Shown here piece by piece: positions 1 to 12,200 of a DNA stretch of 64,000 bases (its first letter is position 1; each line of letters begins with the position of its first letter). Source of the stretch: Heterodera schachtii (lineage: Eukaryota > Nematoda > Chromadorea > Rhabditida > Heteroderidae); contig SIJG01000003.1 of NCBI GenBank assembly GCA_023374025.1, positions 3,068,416-3,132,415 on the forward strand, given 5' to 3'. The notes beneath the pieces are model-generated. The model saw nothing but the letters and a program-made list of their open reading frames with translations, searched no databases and had not been told where the DNA came from. Both the position numbers and the translations under genes were made by a program.

Positions 1-288
1 GTTTCCCGCCCGGCAATTAAATCATTTATTATTATGGTGATTGATCATTATGGAACGGGGGGATTTAGAAACGATTTAGCGCAATGAATGATCGAACTTT
101 GAGCGCGCCGGAAATGTGAAATGTGATCACATTGCGCACAAAACAGAAGCCCCAAATAACACACAATGCAAAAAAAAAAAAACCTATTTCAATTACTAAT
201 GCATGTACGACACAAAAAATTAATGGCCCCTCCCCATAAGCCCGAAATTTTTGCGCACAGCGCCCGAGGGGATGGGATAAATAAGAGA

Positions 289-572
289 GGGAGTGAGAGA
301 CAATGAGGGAGCTGAATGAAGGGTGGGAAGAGAAAGAGAGAGAGGGAAAGAGAGAAAGGTTGAGAGAGAGAGAGAAAGAGGTGGAGTAGAGAGAGGGGGT
401 ACATAGAACGGGAGAAGAGAACAGAGAGAAAAGAGGAGAAATAGAGGGGAGTGAAAAGGGGAGGAGGCGATAGAGAGGGATAGAGAAAGATAAAGGAAGA
501 CAGTGACAGGAAGAGAGGAGGAAAACAGAATGGAGAATTATTAATCTGATAGAGAGGGGAGAGAGGAGAGAG

Positions 573-609
<37 letters not shown>

Positions 610-835
610 GAGGAGGGCGAGAAAGAAAGAAGTGAAAGCTCTAATGAGAGAGAGAGAAAGAGAAAAGAAAGAGTGAGAGGAGGAAAGGAGAGGAGGGAAA
701 GAAAGAAAGTGAGTGAAAACACTAATGAGAGAGAGACCGAGCGAGAGAGAGGGGAGAGAAGGGAGAGAAAGAAAGAGAGTGAAAATACTAATGAGAGGGT
801 GAGAGAAAAGAGAAAGACATAATGCGAAAATAAAA
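289..835. repeat. GA-rich (polypurine) microsatellite tract
   Basis: The plus strand is almost pure A/G for over 500 bases, with GAGAGA cores and interruptions such as AATACTAATGAGAG repeated about every 60-70 bases. Long minus-strand frames rich in Ser/Leu/Phe are by-products. Confidence 0.95.
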
Positions 836-1710
836 TTAAAAATGTGGAACGGAACGGAGGAGATGCAAAAGGAGAGGATAGGATGATGGTGATGGATGAA
901 ATTAATTTGGAACAGATGGGAAGGGAGGAGGGCAAGATGCCTGGGGGGGGGACGGTAATAAATCCCTCCGTCCGTCCGTCCGCCGGTCGGCACTTTTGCC
1001 CACTAATAACCCCCCCTCCCTCCCGCTCCTTAAAGCGATGCCAAAATCCGCCCGCGCGCCCCACCCATTTTGAGGGCAGTGGGGGAGGGAGCAAGCGGAA
1101 ATGCGCGCGCGAGGGTTGCGCGCACGCGCGCATCCGTCGCCGACGCATTAATTAGGGACGAAAATTAATTAATGACCCAAAATGGCCTCTGCCACAGCGT
1201 TCACCCCGGCCGCCCCTCCCACCCCCCGGGCACAGACCCTTAATGCATTAAAGGGAAGGTGACAGGGCAAAAGCAGTGCCGGAAATAGCGATTAGGGGAA
1301 GGGGCCAAACGAAGAAAAGAAAAGCATATGGATGGAGCTCAATGGCATAGCAATGGCCCAAGATGGATTGGAAAAGCAAAAGCTGTTAATGATGGCCATA
1401 AGAAAGAGGTGCCGGTGGCTGATGCTCAAGAGTCTTGAGTGCCAAAAATGGATTTTTTCAATTAATTATTATTTCAGGCAGATAAATCTCATGCCAGTCC
1501 AAAATTAGATGCAAGTGGAGTTTAATGAAATTATTAACAAACGAGGAGTCACGGGGGTTCATTAGTGAGTGGTCTCGAAGCGATCGGAATTTTAGAGAAA
1601 TGCCAAATATGGTAACGATGAGAGTAATGATGCTCGAGAGTCTCGTAGAAGGGGCACATTTCGAAATATGTGCCCATTAAAAGTTGTGAGTCAAAAAAAT
1701 AATTGGTTGG

Positions 1711-1977
1711 AGGGGGGAACGTGATCATCATCGCAAAATCACCAATTAGTGTGGTGATCAGAAAAAGTCTTCGAGAGAGTTTAAGAGTGGGAGAGGGACG
1801 GCGGGGCAAATGATCAGAGAGGTGGGGGAGGTGATCACCACCGCCAAATCACCAATTAGTGTGGTGATCAGAAAAGGTCTCGAGAGAGTTTGAGAGTGGG
1901 AGAGGGACGGACGAGGGCGGCAAATGATCAGAGTGGGGGGGGGGGAGGGTGATCGCTTCAATTAACAAATTAGTGGT
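1711..1977. repeat. tandem repeat, ~110-bp unit, two full copies and a partial third
   Basis: GTGATCAYCAYCGC begins copies at 1721 and 1831, and a degenerate start lies near 1949. Each copy contains CACCAATTAGTGTGGTGATC, then a CGAGAGAGTTT block and GTGGGAGAGGGACGG. The units are nearly identical, so the duplication is fairly recent. Confidence 0.9.
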
Positions 1978-2390
1978 GCTGCGCGATTATTTCAACTCAG
2001 CGAACCAACCCACACACACAAAAAGCGCCACATTCCCACAACATCGAGCGGCACTAATCACAAATGACGACGACGACAGCGACGAGGTGGGCGCTGCGAG
2101 AGCGCGCTAATTAGTTAATTTGTTATACCCCTAATTTTTTGTGGCTGCCTCAGGGGGCAATTTGTCTCCAACTAATTAGTGTTAATGGCGGAAGAGAGTA
2201 GCTGCTGCTGCTGCTGCTGCTCAGCCGCTGATCGCCTCAATCAATCTGGGTCATTTGTTGTGTGTTCAATCACGCTGAACAATGCGAACCGATAACATGA
2301 GACGAGCGTGGTACGTGTGTGTGCGTGATCAATTGGCAAGCGAGATAAATAAATATTAATGAGAGCGCCGTTGGTGGTTTATGGCAATCG

Positions 2391-2841
2391 GAACTGATCA
2401 CAAGTGATCAGAAAACCTGAATTTTGTTCGATCAATCCGATCATGAGTGATCAAAACGGTGACAGATGAGTCAAGGAGAGAGAGCATCGCTCTTCAACTG
2501 ATCATGAATCACAAAAGTGATCAAAGTGAAGCGCACTCTTTTGTGTGATCAGTATCTGTACATAAGAAATAGAAATCTCAAGTCATTCGGTTTTATCAAT
2601 TTGATCAGCACCAAAGTGATCAGAAAATGAAGGCACTAATTGATCAGAAAAAGAGTTCCTCGAAGAGCATAGAATTTTTTTCAATAAAAAGATTATCCGT
2701 CAAACGATTTGCTCGATTGCTGAGTGATCAGAAATGAACGGGGAAGCGTGATCAGAGTTTAGCACTTTTCCCGTACCTTTTTTCTGTCATTTTCAGTGTC
2801 AAAGTGATCAGAAATTAGTGGGAACTGGGCGGAGTGATCAG
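2391..2841. repeat. cluster of TGATCA palindromes
   Basis: Thirteen TGATCA hexamers occur in about 450 bases, many in the context AGTGATCAGAAA, at irregular spacing. Random expectation is roughly one per 4 kb. Similar clusters stand at 34.4-34.8 kb and 54.2-54.8 kb. Confidence 0.85.
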
Positions 2842-5081
2842 AGTAGTTCAAAAAGGCCCAAATGTCGTCTTACAGAGAGATGTTTTTTGTTGTCCCCCCC
2901 AAAAACCCGTGCACAACCCCATCAACTCCATCAACCAAAATCAATTAGGTATTATGTAATAATGTGCTGTTTGTTGTGTGTTTGTGTGTGCCCCGCCGTA
3001 AATTGCTGCCCCCCCCCCCTAAAGCAATTTTCAATTCATTTTCATTCATTCCCCCAATTCTCGCCTTTGCCCCCCCCCCTTCCCACCGCCCGCCCATTCA
3101 TCCCACCGTAACCCCTCCCCTCCCCCCGCCCAACTAAAATCGTCGTCGTCGCCGTCCTTCACCCCACATCACTCTCGCCAGCCAGTCAGCCAGCCACCAG
3201 CTGTCAGCAATTAGCAGCGGCTGGCAGCAGCAGGGGTCGAGAGAGCCGGGGCCGAAGGGGCGGCGACGAGGACGGCAATGAATTGGCCAATGGCGGCTGC
3301 TGTCCCCCGCCTCGGGCGGCCTTTGTCACATTAGCGGGGCGGGGGGCGGGGAGTGTCCCCAGAGGGGCAAATCCGTTGGGGCAAAAAATGTGCCGGCCGA
3401 GGTAAAGTGGGTGAGAAGCGAATATTGGGCCCCAAATTTATTGCCGATGCTGCCAAGCTGGCTGTGACGATAAAAAGGTGGATGGATAGATGAATTGAGG
3501 GGAATGAATTAAGAGAGCAACGGACGGACGGCAGATCAAAGGGCCGACGCCGCCATTCCGCCAGAGGGGTGGGCAAAAGCAATTTGCATAATTTTGCCGA
3601 TGATCAAAGGCATTATGCCGAAAACAGAGAGGGCTGACAATCATTTTTTGTGCTGTCTTGTTATTCAAATTGCGGTTATGCCGAGATGGCATAATGAGAA
3701 TATGCGGTGGACAAGCCCAAATGGTGCCGTGATCGGCTGGGGATTAAGCCAAGCGGGCACAAAGGTAGTAAGAGATGCCAACTTGGCCACAACTTAAGGC
3801 CGAGGCCGGAATGCACCGATTTTCGAAATTTTTTCGATTTCCGTAATTTTTGAAGTTCCGGGATTCTGATAGTGACAAAAGTCGATTAGGTATAAGCTTT
3901 ATCCATTTTTATTATTTCGAAACCGTTTATACCTCATCGGTAAATTTTGTCTTGGCATTTGTGAGAAATTCTTGAAAAATATGAACCGAACCAAATTTTC
4001 AAGGATATGTTTAAAACCTAAGTTAGCATTACTGACATCTTGGCAATAAATTGCTTATATAAAAAACGCGCCTTGCTGATCAATGATCAAAAAAGCAAAT
4101 CCTATTAGTGACAGCCGAGCAAAAATGGAATTTTTAGGATTTTGAAAGAGGGATATATAATCACAATAAAAGTGAAATTTGTCAAAAAATGGGATCCAAT
4201 TGGCCCCGAGGGCATCCCATGAATGAACGAACACACATTTACTCCATCATTTTGACACCCTTCTGCTGCCAGCGCCACCAACAATCACTGTGCTGTTTGA
4301 AATTTTGGGGAGGGCGGCGGCTGGCAGCAGCAGCATCGGCTGTCAGGAGACTGGCAATTAGTGTTTTTGTGCCCCGCGGGGCGATTTGTGTGAGGTGCTG
4401 GCAGAATGAATGAATGAATGAATGAATGGGGTGGGCCCGGGCCAACCAACCAATTTTGGGCGAAAAATTGGGGAGAAAGGGGTGCGAAATGAAAACGAAT
4501 TACCCCCCGGGGGTGGGCGGTGGGGAACAATTGTAAGGCGCCGCAAATCGGCGCTGTCCCCCCGGGGGAAGTGAGTTGGCCCAACGACCCCGGAGGTGTC
4601 AATTTGGGGGAGGGGACACGTAAACAATGGGCAACACAGAGAGAGGAGAATGAGTGAGATTTTGACGGCAATTTTGAGGGTGAGTTAAGTGGTTGTTGAG
4701 CAGCTCCGACGCGGTAATGAAATTATACTCTACCGCCGGTGTCAAGTGATCCCGAATTTGTCAAGAAAGGCAAGTCGAGAGTTGTGTTTGACTTTTGCCT
4801 CTCGGAGGACTTTCGAAATTCAAATTGATTGCCACTGAAAATGCCGGAAGATGGCAATTAAGCCAATTAATTGGCATCGAAAACCTGAAAGTATCAAAAG
4901 GGGGCCTAGCAAAACTCAAGACTATCGAAGAAGCCAAAGAAGAAAGCATCCGGGGAGAGATATTTGGTAGAATTTCAGAAGCCGAGAGTTTCAAGACTCT
5001 CGAGGGGGAGACCCAAAAAAGCGAAAAACACAACAATTTGGTTTGGTGATTAAAAAGCAGAACCAACCGAAAATTGTTAAT

Positions 5082-5219
5082 TAGTGGATGTTCGAGACCG
5101 AAAGTTTCCCGAGACTCGGGACCGGAGAATTGACTCTGAGACTCGAGACCCCACAAAAAAAAAAACCGAGACTTCCCTCGAATTAAAATGCAAGTTCCCA
5201 AAGTTCTCGAACATCCCTA
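5082..5219. mobile_element. MITE-like element with TAGTGGATGTTCGAGA termini
   Basis: Left end TAGTGGATGTTCGAGA and right end TCTCGAACATCCCTA are inverted copies (one extra base on the left). The 138-bp interior is made of repeated CGAGACTCGGGA-like motifs. A clean target duplication is not evident. A related but single end (TAGTGATGTCCGAGAG) lies at 49214. Confidence 0.6.
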
Positions 5220-6514
5220 GTAATAGGCAAATTTTTTTTTTTGTTTGGTAAAGAATGGCGCCTCAGAGGAGAGACCATATGGCACATCACATGGCCTGGG
5301 GCAAGAAACGGTAGGAAGCGAACGAAACGAAAATTTAGACAAATGGCAACATTAACAAAAATGTTGCCCCCGGGGGCAGGGATGGAGCAGCACAATGTTT
5401 GTGCTGCACACAATTTGGCGGCGCCACGGTGGGAGAATAATAGGGGGAGTGGGGAATGGATGAAATGAGATGAGCCCTTGGGGGATGAATTTTGAATTTT
5501 GAATGAGAAAATTGCCCGGCCCCCGGAGCCCCTCGAATTTCTCAATTTCCAATTTCCCCCCCCCCCCAAACTCTCACCTCACCTCGCCTCTCCAACCTTC
5601 TCTCAATTATTTATTTATTTATTTACCCCCTGCCCCCCTCATCATTATTTGCCTTTCACACTCATCACATTTCTGGGGCGTGGCGGGTGCCCACGTCCCC
5701 CGGGGGGACGAGGAACAATAAAAACACAATTTACTCCCCTCAGGGGAAGGGGGGATGGATTTCGCCCTCCGGCGCGAGGCGTGCAGCACCCACCATTTGG
5801 GGCTCCGTTTCATCTACATAAGTGTATATTATTATTAGTATAATAATAATACACACTCATTGCCCCCGACCCCCACCCCCCTCCCGCCATCGGCTCCCAA
5901 ATTACTGTGTCGGGGGGTTAAGTCCATCACCTCCCGCCGCCGCCGTCCAACCGTCAGCAGCAAATTTGGGGGGACCGCCGCCGTGTGCCCCCCGGCCCGG
6001 GGTTGAGGGGTGGGAGGGATTGCACTCGAGCGCGCCAATTTGAGCACAAATTTGCGTGGGCACCGGAGGGGGATAGGGGGGAGGGCGCCAGGTGAAGAGG
6101 AGGAGGAGGAGGAGGTGCAAAATGAAAATGATGATGATGGAAATGAAATTTGGGTAGGAGGGGGGAATATCCCCCCGGGGGAAACAAAATGACAGATCGG
6201 GGCGTGAGCGGGGGGAGGGGGTGAAATTGAGCACGATTCATTGCGGCTGTTGTTGAAATTGAGGAGACGGATCGGATCGGATCGGCTGACGGATGCGCGA
6301 AGAGTGCGCTGCTTGGGGGCGGGGGGGGGGGGGCGGCTGACCGATCGCAAGTGGCGGCGGGGGGGGGGGGGGGCGCTGGATTTGTTATTATTGCAATTAA
6401 AATTATTGTGGGGTTATTTGCTTGTTAATAAGGGGGGTAAGCAATCAAAAGCACCCGTTGTTGGGTAAAGTGCGTGTGAAGGGTGAAGGAAAGGAAAGAG
6501 AACAAAAAACGGGG

Positions 6515-6810
6515 AGGGACTGTATGGGACGGAGCTGAAATGGGATGGGACTGAAATGGGATGGGACTGAAAACGGGGTGGGGGGAGGGGTGGGTCAAAA
6601 CGCACAATTTGACTGAATAATCTAAAAGTGATTGATCAATTATGGCTAATTAGCAGGGGGAGTAATTTCAGGGACTGTGCCATACTGTAATGAATGGAGA
6701 CGAAATGAAATGGGATTTGACTGGATTAATGTTCTTAGCCAATTAGCAGCGAATTTATATTGGGGACTGTGATGAACGGAGCCGAAATGGACCGGGACTG
6801 AAATTGGGCA
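6515..6810. repeat. irregular GGGACTGAAATGG repeats
   Basis: GGGACTGAAAT-like units recur at about 6527, 6548, 6563, 6671, 6764 and 6797, partly in a longer AATTAGCAG...GGGACTGTG...ATGAA unit seen twice. The same word reappears elsewhere in the window (near 12024, 30828, 33434 and 56286). Confidence 0.65.
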
Positions 6811-7205
6811 AACGCTCAAATTTATCGAAAAAACAAAAACTTCTATAAGAAAGATTCGTTATTAACGAGTAATTATGGCCCAATTAACGGAGTTTCCATT
6901 TTTTAAGAAAATGGGAGATTATGTATAGCTTAAACAATGGGGACTGAAAAGGCCGGGTGATCCTTGTCTCGGAATAAAAATGTCATTATTTTCAAGAACA
7001 GGCCCAAAAACCGTATACGACATAGGTGGGCGAGGGGGGGGTCAAGGGGGGGGGGGTCAATTTCGTAAATCGTACGGGGGTCCGAGGCAATTTCGTAAAA
7101 ATTTCGGCCAAAATCAAAAAAGCACTGGTAAAGATGGGAAAATTTTACGAAATTGAAAAAAAATCTAAATTTTGTGCCAAATACTCAAAATTTTTACGCT
7201 TTTGA

Positions 7206-7400
7206 ATTGCATTTCGTTAAAATTTCCACGAAATTCTATTTCATCTTTTCCTATTTCGTAAAATTTTTACGAAATTGAATTTCGTTTTGCTATTTCGTAA
7301 ATTTTTTTATGAAATTGAATTCGTTTAGTATTTCGTAAATTTTTTATGAAATTGAATTTCGTTTTCCTATTTCATAAATTTTTTTTACGAAATTTGAAAT
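7206..7400. repeat. ~50-bp tandem repeat with internal TTTCGTAAA/TTTACGAAA palindrome
   Basis: At least four units of the form GAATTTCGTTTT-CTATTTCGTAAA-TTTTTACGAAATT occur. Each unit can fold on itself. The same palindrome half recurs singly at 7050-7100 and 7690-7760, with flanking poly-G/poly-C runs. Confidence 0.8.
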
Positions 7401-7527
7401 TTTACATTTTTTAGTGAAAATTTGTTAATAAAAATTTGTGAAAAAAATTGTCTAAAAATAGCAAAATTCGGTCGTTTTTTACACAAAATTTGTTAACGAA
7501 TTGCACTGAAATTTAAAAATTTTCCCG

Positions 7528-7549
7528 ACGGCGCCTATCGGCACCGTCT
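7528..7549. repeat. conserved hairpin GACGGCGCC-TATC-GGCACCGTC
   Basis: A nine-base stem with one mismatch and a TATC loop, next to a poly-C run. A second copy with a compensating stem change stands at 57231-57252. Confidence 0.6.
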
Positions 7550-9129
7550 CGGACCCCCCCCCCCCCCCAGTTACCCAAAGTTTATTTGAAAAAACGCCGC
7601 AAAAAATGTGATTAAAAAAAAAGGGAAAAAGGGAAAAATTGGACTGAAAAGCAAAACAAAAAAAAGGTCGTCAAAAAATTTTTTTGAGCGTTTTTTTCAA
7701 TTTCGTAAAAATTTTGGCCTCTGAGGGGGGGGGGGGGGTGGGGGGTATTTCGTATTTCGTAAAGGCAAATTTCTGACCCCCCCCCCCCCCCTTGTCCATG
7801 TATGGTATAATAAAACGGTGCTTTGAGTCTTCCGCCATTCTGCTAAGAGTCGAGTTTTCCATTCGGCATAATCAAAAAGCATTCGTTTTTTTTTTGCCCA
7901 ATTTGTGGCATTATGTCCGAAAAAACAGAAATTTTAATGGCAAAATTCAGTGTGTGCGGCAAAACGGAAAAGTGCCGTCCCCAAAACTTTGCGCCGCCGG
8001 CGGCGATTGCTGGCAGCCGGAATTCCGTCCGTCCGCATCCATTCAATGGGCACAATAAGTCAGCCCAGCCCCAGCTGCTGGCCGATCATCATCACCGGCT
8101 GGCAGGTTTTTTTTTCTCTCCATTTTCCACAAATCATCCGCCATCGCCGCGGGCATTATTTTCCCGCCCAAATTGGTCGGTCCCCCGCCCATTAATCGTC
8201 CCCCAATCGCATCCAATCACTCATTCATTCATTGTGTTCATCCCCGCCGGAAAAAGCCATTCATTCATCATAAATCATAATCATCAATCCCCGGCCCCCG
8301 CCCAAATCCCCCGAATTGACTGAGAATGGAAACGGGGGGAATTAGGGATAATAATGATGGACGATGATGAATGATTATGAAATTATGAATGATGATGAAT
8401 TAAGCCCTGCGGCGCGGATGAGTGCGCGAAAAATAAAATTCAAAAAAAAGAAAATTATAATAATAGTAAATAAAGCCCATTTTGGAGTTTCGAAATTTAG
8501 ATAGTAATCCCTTCGTTAATTAAACACATACACAAAAAACAAAACAAAATAATTTTGGACTCAAAAATTCTTAAAAATTTTAAGAAAATTTATTGTCGTT
8601 TTTTTTTTGAATTCTTTGAGTGGATAATTAGCAATTTTTTAAGCAAAACAAATTAACAAATTTGATTTTTAAATTTAAATAAAAATAAATAAAAATAAAA
8701 CAAATTTTAAAATAAAAATATTTTGGTTAAATTTAAAATATTTTAAAAGTAATAAAAAAAAATGAGAGAAACTATTCACTGTCAGGGTTCAATCAGAAAA
8801 TTAATCCTTCAAAAAAATTTTTATGCCGTGTCTAACCAGCATATTTTGAAAACTTAGCTTCTCAGTTTTCTTAATTTAAATTTCAGAATTACAGAATGCA
8901 CAACGGTTTCCGAATTAAAAAAAACATTTCAAACTTAGAATTCTAAAAAAAAATCTTGGAAATTTTTTATACAAGAAAATTGCAAGAAAAAAAATTTCTC
9001 AAAACTTTTTCTTTTTCAAAAATTACTGTTTTTTCAAAGATTTTCCAAAAATAAATTGGTGCTAAATTTTTCAAAGATTTTCTCCCTTAATTTTTCTTAT
9101 AAAATTTCCAAATTTTTCAATGGCCCCAC

Positions 9130-9277
9130 CTTCGTTTTGCGCTCGGCCGCCACTTCGCCGATGGTTCGCTGCGGCGGATGGTGGCCCGGCTGCTCAAAAA
9201 CCGGCTTTGTTGGTTCCACATCTCCGCTTTGCACAAGGTCAGCCAGCCGGCACATGCGTTGGGCATGTGCCATGGAC
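9130..9277 (-). CDS. zfh-2: zfh-2 exon 15: end of the finger and following helix (last exon in window)
   Basis: The acceptor GGTAAG|G completes Arg850. [18 protein letters not shown] completes the finger and matches the helix that follows this finger in ZFHX proteins. The rest is a Pro/Glu/Lys linker ending VAAERKTK. The donor AAG|GTGGGG (phase 0) shows that the gene continues; no further exon was found in 1-9129. Confidence 0.83.
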
Positions 9278-12200
9278 CTTACCAAGGGGAAAAAGTGGTG
9301 GAATTTTTTTTTTGGTATTGGCAAATTTTCAAATTTTTGTAATTTTGGCATTTGAGCGCCGGTGCACCCCAAAACTCCGCCGCCGAAACTCCGCCGAGAC
9401 ATAACTCCGCCGGGCAAAAAATTTTCAAACTTAGAAATTTTTCAAGAAAAAAATCTTAGAAAAATTTTTTCTTAGAAAATACGAAGATAAAAATATTTTC
9501 TAAGAATTTTCAAGCCATTTTTTTTTTGAAAATTTTTTGAAAAAACTTCGTTTTTCATCATTAAGTTTTGAGAAAATCGCTGCAAATTTTTTAGAAATTT
9601 TTTTTTCTTCGAATTTTCTAAGAAAAAATTTTTCTAAGATTTTTTTCTTGAAAAATTTCTGTTTGAAAAATTTTTTTTGGCGGAGTTTCGGCCGGCGAAA
9701 TTTCGGCGGCGGAGTTTTGTCCTGCTCCGTTTGAGGGCGGTCACTTTTTTGAAAAAATATACAAATATATACATTAAAAATTTGTTGCCACTTAATGGTC
9801 AGTTTCAATTTTTGTGATATGTGTATCATTTACAGTATATGTGTTAGAATTAAATAAAATCTAAGATTTTAAAGTTAGCATTTTTTTTTATTCTTACAGG
9901 GGAAAGCCTCTTCGAGGGGGACGAAAATCGACAAAGAACGGATTTTATTCTCATGAGCAATATTTTCATTCACTTTTAGCTAAAAATATTATATTAATTT
10001 ATTATTTTTATTTACACATATTGTAAAATGAAGTATTTTATAGACATTTAAAAACCAAAAAAAAAAACAGATTATCAGTCATTTCTTTACATTTTTTTAA
10101 TTAATAAGACCCAATATTAAACGCTTTTAGATTAAAAAAAAATTTAATTTTTTTTGGGACTGAATTCAAGTTTATTAAGCCTATATTTCTTCAATGTTCA
10201 TGGTCCACAAATCCAAAATCTATGCTATTAATTAATTAATTAATTTGATTATCAATTAATTAATTCAATGTTTTTTTGCTGCCCACCTCAAATGTGTGTC
10301 CAAAGTGCCGGGTTGGCCAAACGATTGGGCACACACATTGCACGTGTATGGCAAATGTTTGCCGGATGAGGACGCGGAGGAGGATGGCCTCTTCACCGCT
10401 TTGGAAGTGGACGATGATGAGCATGGAGAAGCGGATGAGGCGGATGAGCAGGAGGGCACCGAGCCGGGTGCGTTGGAAGGCTTAAATTTCAAAAAAAAAA
10501 TTTCTGGAAAAAAAGGCGTTAATTGGGCTGGGAAGTCTCTAATGGGACTTTTTGCTCGAGGACAAAAACAGCATTTGATACTCGAGAGTCGAGACTGAAA
10601 ACTGATTGAAGTGATCTGAGAGCAGCTCGTTTCCCCGCCCTCTCGGGAAAAAAATTTTTCATAAAATTGAATTCTTTTCTCAAAAAGTTGAATTTTGAAA
10701 ATTAAAAAAAAAGAAAACTCTAAGAAATTTAGAAAACTTAAATTTATTGCGGCATGGGGATTAGTGCACCCGTAGTGATCTTGAGAAGAAAGGCATTAAA
10801 CCGAGATTCGAGATAAAAAAAAATGCCATGGAAAATTTTTACCGTTTTTTGAACTCGCGCGCCGGTTTTTTGATTTTTGGTTGTCTTTAGCTCCACTGGT
10901 TTTATCCCGAATTGGAAATGGAATTGGAAAACGAGATTACGAAGGCACAATTAAAACTTCACCAAATTTTAGTCCCATCCAAAAATACACATATATCTTC
11001 TTGTTGAGCAAGTTTTATGAGATTACCGTATAATCACAATTACAGTAAGCATCGCATAGAAATTTTGTTTTCTTGGTGCTTCATCTTGTTAAAAATATAA
11101 AATGCCCATGCCAAGTAAAAATGCCATTGCATTATTAAAGCATTCCAACCCCTCTGTCTCGTAACATCAAGTTCTTTTTACAGTATATGAATGGCACGTA
11201 TCGCCCAATTATTACAGTATACCCACCCCATTTTGTGCGCCACCGCCACTGCCACTGCGTGCCTTCACCAAGTGCTGCTCCGTGTTGAAGTGTGCCATCA
11301 GTGCGGTGTCCGACGCAAAGCGTTGCCCGTCCGCGCAAATGTCGCAGAAATGACCCCCGCCGCCGGCGGTGCCATCGTCGCCTCCGGCGTGTGCCGTTGT
11401 CCGCTGATGCCGCTCCAGGGCCCGTTTTGTGGGGAAAAGTGCCGATGCCGTCGTCATTTGTTGGTCCGCGATGTTGTCGGCGCTTGTGCCAGCCGCGTCG
11501 GAATCTGTGCCGCCGGTGGCGCATGGAGGCGCATCGCAGCGGTGCCAAAGGCGAAATTTGGCCGGCGAATGGGCCAATGCGTGGGCCTGGAAAAATTGAT
11601 CAGTTTTTGCACTGTGATAAATCTCCGGATGCCTACGACCCTACATCACGGCTAGTTAGCGTCAATTGTACAATAAATAAAAGAAATTTTTGGCTTTAGG
11701 TGGATAATTGACACCCCAGGGGACGGGGGGGGGCGGAGAATCGAAGCGATAAAAATGTTAAGAGCCGTTAGAGATGGCACGAGGCTAATCTCGGGACCAC
11801 AGGCCCGTAGCCAGAAAAAAAATTTCAGGAAGGGGAATCTGAAGACCTTGAAGCCAAAAATTCCAAAGCTTTATTTTACAGTGATATTTTAAAATTTTTA
11901 GCGCCGGGGAGAAATTTCGATGCAATTGTTAAGAAAATTTCAAAAATTTTTTGAAATTTGCCCATTTTTCTTAAAAATTTTTAACCTTTTCATTTGGGGG
12001 CGGGTAAGTCCAGCACTTAATTCGGGACTGAGTTCCAGATTGATTGGACAAGATAAAAGTGCGCAAACATTCCAAATTCAGTCCGGGACTCAAAAGAGTG
12101 TTTTTGGACAGCGACGACCACCTGCAGTTGTTCCGCGGTACGAAAAGCGATGGAACAGTGCCGGCATTGGTGTGGAAAGATTGGCAACAGTTGGGCACCA

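Larger units (their letters stand above)
1..9129 (-). other. partial zfh-2 intron 15 (or intergenic), no exon recognised
   Basis: More than 9 kb separates the last visible donor from the window edge. I looked for the expected later family parts (Gln-rich region, further finger, homeodomain helix 3) and found none. The stretch contains GA-rich and tandem repeats, a TGATCA cluster, a MITE-like element, AT-rich palindromic repeats and poly-G/C runs. Open frames here are low-complexity or lie inside repeats. Confidence 0.55.

Noticed and set aside
189..1148. Long minus-strand Ser/Leu/Phe-rich reading frame
   Set aside because: It is the translation of a GA/CT microsatellite, with the same bias in all frames and no splice sites or domain.
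4795..5049. 84-residue plus-strand frame that is not low-complexity
   Set aside because: It overlaps a longer minus frame, contains the palindrome GAGAGTTTCAAGACTCTCGA typical of nearby repeat DNA, and has no family resemblance or splice context.
11803..11818. CAGGCCCGTAGCCAG, resembling a hAT terminal sequence
   Set aside because: No inverted partner or target duplication was found, so it is not called as an element.
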